From contig NC_088796.1 of NCBI RefSeq assembly GCF_011386835.1, forward strand, positions 85,147,968-85,211,967: 64,000 bases of DNA, written 5' to 3'. Origin of the DNA: Chrysemys picta bellii (lineage: Eukaryota > Chordata > Testudines > Emydidae). The position numbers were made by a program, and so were the translations under genes. This document shows, one piece after another, positions 56,937-64,000 of the stretch. A model generated the notes under the pieces. That model saw nothing but the letters and a program-made list of their open reading frames with translations. It ran no database searches and was not told the DNA's origin. Within the stretch, counting starts at the first letter, position 1, and the number at the start of each line of letters is the position of its first letter.

Positions 56937-57500
56937 TTATATTTCATATGTTGAATTTCTACTTGTGCTTGTGCTTTGCTCAGTAAAATCCAACTGCACA
57001 ATGAGTCTCTTGTGCCAGACTCTCCGGATAAAAATCCCTTTACCTTGGCAATAATCTGGCAACTTTACGCCATCTCTTAAAGCCTTGCTTCTCAACTGTC
57101 TGACATGCTGCAAACCCAGTAAATGTTGCTGCATCACACTGTTTGAATCTTCTGTTGTGGCCCCAATGACAGAGAGGCCATCCCTTCCCTGAGTGATCAC
57201 TAAGGAGATCATCAAACATCCAAACTCTATCATCAATGCTGGCTGTAGTTTATGTACTTTATCATTCCTTGAGTCATCTTGCTGGAGTAGCATATTGTCA
57301 AATCTAGAAATAATGACACATACAGCTTGTGAATTGGTTCTTTTTCACTAACTGAAAATGACCTGCCTCTGGCTCTTTTTTCGGCTTCACATAAATTGTG
57401 ACCTCTGGCTGTTTTTTGTCTTTCTGTTGGACCAGATTCACTTTCCACAGTGTCTGCATCGTCAAAAAAAAAATGGCAAAATCCATGCCAAATCCCAACA
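56937..57500 (-). other. Coding-like stretch, possible decayed retrocopy
   Basis: On the - strand, overlapping ORFs of 64, 71 and 118 codons succeed each other with shifts. Compositions look protein-like and polar (TIYVKPKKEPEAGHFQL; SGPTERQKTARGHNL; VIGATTEDSNSVMQQHLL). One frame continues past 56937 into a helical stretch (AQAQVEIQHMKYKNLLEKL). I do not recognise the protein. It could be an intronless pseudogene or chance. Confidence 0.2.
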
Positions 57501-58194
57501 GCTGCTCCCTACTGTAGCAAAAGATTTAGTCATCTGAGAGGCATCTGCACTTTCCTTTCTCCTATCTTCCCTGAGCTGTTCCTTTCATTGTGTGTGCTAG
57601 CAGAGATACACAATTAAGTTTTAAGGGCTCACATTACAGGTTTAACCCTTTGGGGGACAGTTGACTGTTTAATCCAGCTTCACAACTATCACTCAGATTT
57701 CACCTAGAACATTTCGAGACTTCTTATGCTTTTTCATCATTACTGAAGCATTGTCTCAACTCCCAGGACTTATGCCTGCAGCAAAAAGACATTTTCCCAC
57801 TATTTCTCCAATGCATTTTAAATGTCAGTAAGGCTTATCTTCGATGCCATGGACTGGTATGAAGTGCCAATTAAAATATTTCATTCTTCCCAGGTCATTA
57901 GTATGTCCAAGTATATTTTTCACTTTTTTTGGAAATTTATTGGTGGGAGGACCACTTCTTCTCTTCAGCAGGTCTAAATAACTATTTGTTTCTAACCTCA
58001 GCCATGCTTACTTTGCCAGTGTAATCAGCGAACTGTTGCTTTTGTGACACCTGCATATCATTTAGCAATATTGCCGCCTAAGAATGTCCTGAGCAGTTGC
58101 ACCTGGCTTGGTAAAGCTGTTATTTAACAAGAAATAGGAAGCTTATGCTCTACTTTGAAATAAATAGTGGGGTATATTTTGATGCCTCATCAAT
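57501..58194. other. No gene established
   Basis: AT-rich. On the - strand the peptide MMKKHKKSRNVLGE near 57700 might belong to the coding-like stretch downstream, but it is interrupted by stops. Confidence 0.3.
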
Positions 58195-58199
58195 CAATG

Positions 58200-59068
58200 T
58201 GTAACCCTTCTGCCAGGTGGAACCGGCAGCAACCAGGGCCCAGTTCAATATCTAGGGGTTCCTTTTCAACAATACAACACAGAACGGGCTCGAACCCCTA
58301 CCCAGTAGCCTGGGAAAATTACACACCACCCCATGGCGTTTCAGAGGCAACATTCCCAACATTCATTAGGGAAAAGGTCACAAGTAGGATTCATAATCAT
58401 AAAACTATGAACAGGGTACCCACCCCATAGTGCATGCGGGCAGTGCCTTCTGCCTGATGTTCTTGAGTTCTACAACCAACAGTTCCTTTTCTGTGCCCCT
58501 CTCTGCTCCCTCACCATACCCCACTCACAGTGGTTGTCCGTGGTCCGTGAGGACCAAGGTTCAGAGGTGCATCTGTATGAGTTCACCTCCCACCCAGGGA
58601 AGAAGGCACCTTGCTTGTTCCACCATCTGCACACTTCCTGTGTGCTGGCCACCCTGCCAGCTGCTTGTTCATCAGCCGACTGTCAGTCACCTTCTGCTGA
58701 CACCTGCCTTTCCGCTGTGACCTCTGCGCATCAGTCTCTTAGTGATTTGCAACTCTTTGCAGACTGGGCAGAAACACTGCCCCATCTCAAGTCAATTCAG
58801 CTCTCATGTGAGCACTTTAACATAACAAAAGGCCCCTAATGAAGCCTATCTAGCTCTGTCTTTGAACAGTGGTAAGGAACAGGTTAAACTAGACTGGGGA
58901 CCCCTGAGGAGAGTCCACACCTCCTTGCTGGGACACCTGAGGAGAGCCCACCCCTCTTATTTTCAGAGGGGTCTGGCATTGGAGCCCCTGGCTTAGTGAG
59001 TTCATTTCACCTGAGGGTGGCCCCTCAGTCGAGACAAGCTCAGCACAGTTCTTCTCCCCTTTGTCACA
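58200..59068. mobile_element. Probable solo LTR with 5-bp target duplication
   Basis: Starts TGTAACCC and ends TTGTCACA (TG...CA), flanked by CAATG at 58195-58199 and 59069-59073. The 869-bp body is GC-richer than its surroundings and has no coding domain; the ORFs of up to 101 codons here are not gag, pol or env. Subterminal inverted similarity TGTAAC/GTCACA. A 5-bp duplication fits Gypsy-type elements or some endogenous retroviruses; I cannot tell which. Only the LTR remains. Confidence 0.7.
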
Positions 59069-59073
59069 CAATG

Positions 59074-61021
59074 AAGATAAAACATTTCCCTATCCCTGCA
59101 TTCAGTACTACAGTGATTTGTAACCCAACACCAGCCAAAGCTGATCACTTGGAGCTACACAACTCCTGTCTGCTAGATACCGAGGCAGAGTAGGCATGTT
59201 CATGTGAATACAGTTTGCTCTCGAAGTCTCTCCCCCTCCCGAACTAGCTGTCAGGGGATAGTTCATTCAGACCCTGATTACAAATGCATTATGTGGATTA
59301 GATCAGGTATTTCAGATTATCCTTTTCTCCTTAAAATCAATGCTTGGTCAGAGTTGAGAGGTAGGAGCCATGTACTAGTTTATGATGCCTAGCATACTAA
59401 GGCGCCAACTTGGATGAGGTCTCTAGATGCTGCTACTACTAGTACCAATACTCTAACAATAGTAACATGTTATTTCATTGAATTTTGGAGTGCACGTGCT
59501 TCATACTGGAGAGTAGTGTCAAAGAAGTAATGTGTTGCCTATCTGAAAATTGCATTCTATCAAAGACATGTACAACAAAGGACAAGGCAATAACAAAAAC
59601 ATGGTTGTTGGCCATTATAACTGGAAAGTGTCATGGAAGAATGTAAGGAGGTTGCTTTGAGGGAGGTTTATTTTGTTTTGTATAAAACAAAATTCCTCTT
59701 GGTTCAGAGAGTCCATCTGTCATTGAAATCCTTCTTCAGTTGCCACAATTAAGACTTACATGGGACTTAAATGGTGCATACATTGTGTGGCAACCCTGTA
59801 CAGTTCCTGCATAATTTATATATTGGTAGAAGCGTTGCCTCCATTCTGCAAGGTACTCAGAACTCTCAACCCCTATTAATGCTAGGGGTCATTAATGTTA
59901 GATAGTTGGTACCTCACAAGAATGTTCATCACTTCTTCACAGGAGCACTCAGCACCTAGCAAGGTTGAGCCCCAAATGCCTACTCATTCCTTGCAAAGTG
60001 CAAAGAACCCTCAACTCCCAACAGAGCTCTCACCATTTTATAGAAATCAGCTCTTCCTGAACACGGTGGTCACAATAGGGGAAAAAAGTGATTTTTTTTT
60101 CTGATGGCAAAATAGCCTTTTTTAAACCATGAAACGTTGAGTAAAAACTTGTTGACAACTTTAAAATGTTCTGTTTTTTACAAGTTTCCATAACATTTTT
60201 ATCAAAGTTTTTCTCAAAATAAACCATTTTTGGTAAGAGAAAATAGCAATTCTGAATATGATTTAGATTAAAAAAAAGATTTAAAATGTATTAATAGCAT
60301 ATAAACTTTTGCAAAAAACTGACCATAGGACAAATATGAACCCTGCAAATCAGAAATAATTTTGAAATTTCCCACAAGAACTTTTTGTTTTTATTTTTCA
60401 ACAAGCACTAATGAAAAGTTAGTATTTGCAAAGAGTTAGTAAAAAGTGTTGTACCTGAGATTAACAGAATATCGTTTGTCAATAATATCATTGACAAATA
60501 ATCATTGTCAATAATCACTGACAACGGTTTAATTTATTAATGATGTCTAGTGTTTTTTGGGTGTATTATGAAGATTTTGCCTGCTTCTAAGAATCACTAA
60601 AAGTAAAATCACAGTGTAACAATTTAGACTGAAATTTATATATGACTTTAAACAGACCAAAATCAATTATTGGCCTTTTCTAGTCTCTTCCCACCATTCC
60701 CTTGGTTCTAGTCTATTTTGTTCCTGATCACTTTATTTTCTTACCTAGACTAACAGTTCTTGTGCATTTACCTTAAGAGACTTTCTCTCAAGTTTGGTTG
60801 TTGGCAGATCCTTAACACTCTTAATTGTTTTGGCAGGAGCTACTTCCCATCCCTCTCCTAGAATCCTCTGGAGCCTTTAGCTATATATGCATAATGTATC
60901 AGATGGCAGAGCCAATTATGTAGGCCTGGAACAATGCCAGAGATTATTTTAGTCTTATTTATCAACTTTTGGTGTTTGTTCTCAGTTAAATAGTAAGGCA
61001 CATCATGACAGGGCTCCTTGG
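59074..61021. other. No gene seen
   Basis: AT-rich, especially 60040-60660, which resembles the AT-rich repeat near 38.1 kb (TTTTTCAACAAGCACTAATG). No coding signal. Confidence 0.45.
60475..60498. repeat. 9-bp perfect inverted pair within a TTGTCAATAAT-rich cluster
   Basis: TTTGTCAAT and ATTGACAAA flank a 6-base spacer, and ATTGTCAATAATCAC follows. Small local repeat, probably slippage. Confidence 0.6.
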
Positions 61022-61029
61022 TGTACAAG

Positions 61030-61229
61030 CAGGAGCACTGCAAGCTTTTTTGCCGCCCTAAGTGGCGGAAGGTCCCACCCCCGAAATACCGCCCCCAACA
61101 GAGGCGGCGGAAGGTCCCATCCCCGAAATACCGACGACGACCGGGGCGGCTGAAGATCCGGTCGCCGCCTCCCAAATGTTAGTGTCCTAGGCAACCGCCT
61201 AGGTCGCCTAATGGGTTGCGCCGGCCCTG
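61030..61229. mobile_element. CpG-rich hAT MITE, 200 bp, perfect 8-bp duplication
   Basis: The left end CAGGAGCACTGC and the reversed right end CAGGGCCGGCGC. The flank TGTACAAG is repeated exactly at 61022-61029 and 61230-61237. The interior contains two tandem units around GGCGGAAGGTCCCA and CCCCGAAATACCG, and the phrase CCTAGGCAACCGCCTAGG. It is sharply GC- and CpG-rich against AT-rich flanks. Confidence 0.9.
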
Positions 61230-61237
61230 TGTACAAG

Positions 61238-62959
61238 CTGGAACTGTGGGACCACTGTGCTCCACTCTCCAGCCTGGGCTGTCTCTGACGAGCAGCAAAC
61301 CTCTCCAGGTGCTATTATCACTTAGCCACCAGCATACAGAGACACACCCAGCTAAATTGCATGAATGCTCTCTAAGACTCATGAACTACACAGAGAGAAA
61401 AATCCCCCCCCTTCCGCCCCAGCATTGCACCTCAGAAATGTACCATCTTACACTTCTCAAGACCTCTTGAACAATGCAAGTTCATTAATTAGTTCACACT
61501 TTGTCAAAGTATAATGGACATGCACCAGCCTTTTTAATCTGAGCAGACTTTAGATAAACACACTGGTAAGGATAAAACATTAAAATAAAGGCATTAATTA
61601 CAGAAAGATTTTAAGTGGTACAGACAGGGAAAGGAAGACCTCAGACTGTTTAGATAAGTTTCATATAATCATTTGGATGTTGACACTGTTACTTGAACTG
61701 AACTCCCTAAGAATTCTGAGGCTGCACATGATGTCAGAATACAATTGATAAGTATTTTTTATTTTCAAAGTGTTTCATTAAGTTTCATAACAATCCTGTA
61801 AGTAAGTAAGCTGTATTCATAGTTTACTACGAGGGACAGTGAAGCAGAGAAGTGAAGCAACTTGTCCAAACCCATGTTTAGCCATCAAATACCTGCCATA
61901 GCCATATTAGGCTATACCATATGGACGATTAGATACTAACAAGATAGGCCATACTAGAGACCAATGATCTAATATGGCAGTTCCTACTCTTTGTTCCTAA
62001 CGATTATCCCTTCAGTTCAGCTAACAAATAAATGTCCATTTTCAGCAAACTGATGCTCTAGAAACATAATGCCTTTCCCCCTTAGTTACATAGATAACTT
62101 TATATCCATTTACCACTAGCTGACACTATAGCTATTGTCACTAGTTTCCAGTTTAATATGATACATCATTTCACCAACAACATTACTATATTTACAAATC
62201 TTTCGATTTGCATAGGCATATTCTTTTAGCAATAATTCTTAACAAATACACTACTGTATCCAAACCAATCTTTCTTCAGTTATTTTAAATAATCTTTGTG
62301 AAACCTCATACAAAACCATCTGTAAGTACCATACAGACATGCACAAACATGTAATTCCTCTAACTAGTTAATATTTCTATGTACGCTACCAGAAATGAAC
62401 AATTTCATTCTATGTACGCTTGAATGCATAAAATATATAATTTGTACAAAATCCATGCAATTTTCTGTTTATTATCATTAACCTATTTATATAATATACA
62501 TATATTTGTATATATTGTTACAAAACTGAAAGGTTCTTATAACACTGAGAGTCAGATTCTGAACTCCAGTATGGTCCTGAAGTCAGGAACCAATTAAGAA
62601 TATACTTAAAATGAAGAATCTGATTAAATGTTTTCCTAACAGGGATGTTATCAAAACTAGAGCTAGTGCCTTTTTGTACTGTTCTAGTGGAACACAGAGT
62701 CCAGAAAACTCATCCTGTTTTTGACAAAGGAAAAACAAAGAGGAAAGCTACTTCTAATGTTGTTGTTTTTTAATGTAATTTAATGCTTTCTCACATATTA
62801 TCAGTGGTCTGACAACTGTGCCGATGTTTATTGTGAGGTGACTAGCTTTTTGAACATTCCAAATGCTAATGCCATTACCTCATCCCTCGGTACATGTGAA
62901 TGCCAGGAAATCAAGTATCAGCTTTTTATTTAAAAAGAACTGGGCCCCCTTGAGGTTGG
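61238..62959. other. No gene seen; MIR-like remnant at 61785-61880
   Basis: AT-rich. At 61785-61880 (reverse) the order ACAATCCTGTAAGTAAG, GAGGGACAGTGAAGCAGAG, AGTGAAGCAACTTGTCC recalls a reversed MIR/CORE-SINE or L2 tail. Confidence 0.4.
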
Positions 62960-63035
62960 TAAGTAATATTATCCCCATTTTACTGTTGAGAAAATTGAGA
63001 AACAAAGGTTAATTGCCTTGTCAAGGGCTTAGTGT
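62960..63035 (-). mobile_element. MIR-like (CORE) SINE fragment, reverse
   Basis: TATTATCCCCATTTTACTG, TTGAGAAAATTGAGAAAC, AAAGGTTAATTGCCTTGTCA follows the familiar reversed MIR sequence. Old and short. Confidence 0.65.
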
Positions 63036-63090
63036 GGCCTAGTACATTAGATATAGAACTAAGAGTTTGGAGACTTACATAATAATCATA

Positions 63091-63190
63091 GTTCTAACTC
63101 AGGCTCTGGCTGGGTGATCTTGGGCAAGTCATTTACTTATCTGTATTTTGCCTTCCCAGCCCTGTCTGACATCTGTTAAATGGAGATAAT
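63091..63190 (+). mobile_element. MIR-like (CORE) SINE fragment, forward
   Basis: CTGGCTGGGTGATCTTGGGC, AAGTCATTTACTTATCTGT, TCTGTTAAATGGAGATAATG matches the MIR core and 3' region by eye. Confidence 0.75.
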
Positions 63191-63719
63191 GTAGAATGGA
63201 TTTTAATTTTTTTTTCTCCTATGGAAAATTTTGACTTCTTTGCAAAAACAACTACTACAACAAAAACACAACACCACACAACTGATATATTTCTATTTGG
63301 AAATGCTACCTGGCTGCAGTTTCCCAGCCTAACTGGTCAGATTATGTCTCTCACAAATCCTATGCGCCATGGTTTTCCCCTTTTGCTGAGGGGAGGTGGT
63401 GTGGGACTCCTTGGCCATCATGCATCATGGGAGAAGAAGCCAAGCTGGAGAACCCAGCCCATAGGAAAAAATGGGGACATGAGGTAACAACAATTCCCGT
63501 GGAGCATTGCAGCAAGATATGGGAATCAGAATATTTCAAGTGTTGTCTGAAATATTTTTGTTTTTTGGCCAACAGACACTTTTTGTGCCAAATAAAATAA
63601 ATAAATTATAATTGTTTGGAAAACTAGGTTATTGACTTTAAAGATAGTTTTTAGAAATTTTTCAACCAGCCCTAGGATAATATATATTAGGTTTCACAAC
63701 ACCCTGTAAGTTATACAAA
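63191..63719. other. No gene seen
   Basis: AT-rich with a moderately GC-rich middle (63360-63480). It ends TTTTTCAACCAGCCCTAGG, matching the AT-rich repeat family of 38.1 kb. Confidence 0.4.
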
Positions 63720-64000
63720 GGCCACTTCTGTTGGTATAATAATTCACTCAGGGGTGTGAAAAAACACCCCCCCTGACTGATATAAATTACACCAACAGAA
63801 GCACCGGGTGTGGACAGTTCTGTGTCAGCAGGACAGCTTCTCCTTCTGACATAGCTACCACCACTCGTGGAGGTGATTTTATTATGTCAACAGGAATTCT
63901 GTCTCCCATCAGCATAGAGCAGCTACACGAATGATCTGACAGAAGTGCAACTGCATCAGTATTGTTGTGCCACTGTAAGCTTGCTAGTGTAGACCTGGCC
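63720..64000. mobile_element. Harbinger-type MITE reaching the window edge
   Basis: The right end TAGTGTAGACCTGGCC (63985-64000) differs by one base from the Harbinger terminus at 3241-3256. The left end starts GGCCACTTCTGTTGG and appears to have lost part of the terminal repeat. An internal hairpin CAGGGGTGTG/CACCCCCCCTG lies near 63750-63775. The interior shows paired GACATAGCTACCACCACTC and AGCATAGAGCAGCTACACG motifs. No ORF. Confidence 0.75.

Noticed and set aside
58260..58300. B-box-like GGGTTCGAGCCCG on the - strand (tRNA-like)
   Set aside because: No matching A box, stems or cloverleaf nearby; lies within the LTR.
58430..58839. ORFs within the probable LTR as viral genes
   Set aside because: No gag, protease, polymerase or envelope motif; LTRs do not normally carry them.
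1..64000. CRISPR arrays, bacterial operons, plasmid or phage features
   Set aside because: Nothing of the kind; composition, introns and repeats are those of a vertebrate genome.

Overview
The window looks like repeat-rich intergenic or intronic DNA from a reptile genome, most likely a turtle. The basis is the mix of repeats. There are several CR1 LINE subfamilies, two of them with a zinc-finger plus SGNH-esterase ORF1. There is a PIF/Harbinger element with a Myb/SANT-like partner gene, many hAT and Harbinger-type MITEs, a decayed RTE LINE, and a SINE family whose sequence I associate with turtles. The species call is from memory of repeat families, not from a search. I found no convincing host gene; nearly all coding potential belongs to transposons.

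Layout. 1-3256 is the right part of a PIF/Harbinger transposon. It holds the C-terminal part of the transposase (+), a two-exon Myb/SANT-like gene (-) whose splice sites are readable, and an unrecognised third ORF (+) lying in the intron of that gene. 4.8-6.2 kb has a SINE piece and a complete hAT MITE with an 8-bp target duplication. About 8.0-10.5 kb is an old, internally deleted CR1. 11-13.7 kb has a perfect hairpin, a 24-base G run and a diverged hAT MITE. 13.7-19.4 kb is mostly featureless, with one odd hydrophobic ORF. 20.9-24.8 kb is a decayed RTE LINE containing an LTR-like insertion (itself carrying a CR1 tail) and a Harbinger-like MITE. 26-29 kb has a MITE, a 200-bp inverted repeat pair and three SINE copies.

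29.7-34.5 kb is a nearly full-length, relatively young CR1 whose ORF2 is broken by only a few stops and one frameshift. 35.3-37.1 kb is an LTR-like or GC-richer fragment followed by a 5'-truncated CR1. That CR1 was hit by a 206-bp head-to-head SINE palindrome and by a hAT MITE, each with target duplications. 42.5-46.86 kb is a second near-complete CR1 of another subfamily. 47-58 kb is sparse: an old inverted-terminus repeat, two adjacent Harbinger-type MITEs, a hAT end and a weak coding-like stretch. 58.2-59.07 kb is a probable solo LTR with a 5-bp target duplication. 61.03-61.23 kb is a CpG-rich hAT MITE. The right end has MIR-like SINE pieces and a MITE whose terminus coincides with the last base of the window.

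How the parts relate. The Harbinger transposase and Myb-like protein would act together (nuclease and DNA-binding/nuclear-import partner), and the MITEs with GGCTATGTCTACACT-type ends could be mobilised by related transposases. CR1 ORF1 and ORF2 would form the CR1 retrotransposition particle. Nesting gives a relative order: the RTE and the truncated CR1s are oldest, the LTR-like, SINE and hAT insertions came later, and the 29.7-kb CR1 and the Harbinger element look youngest.
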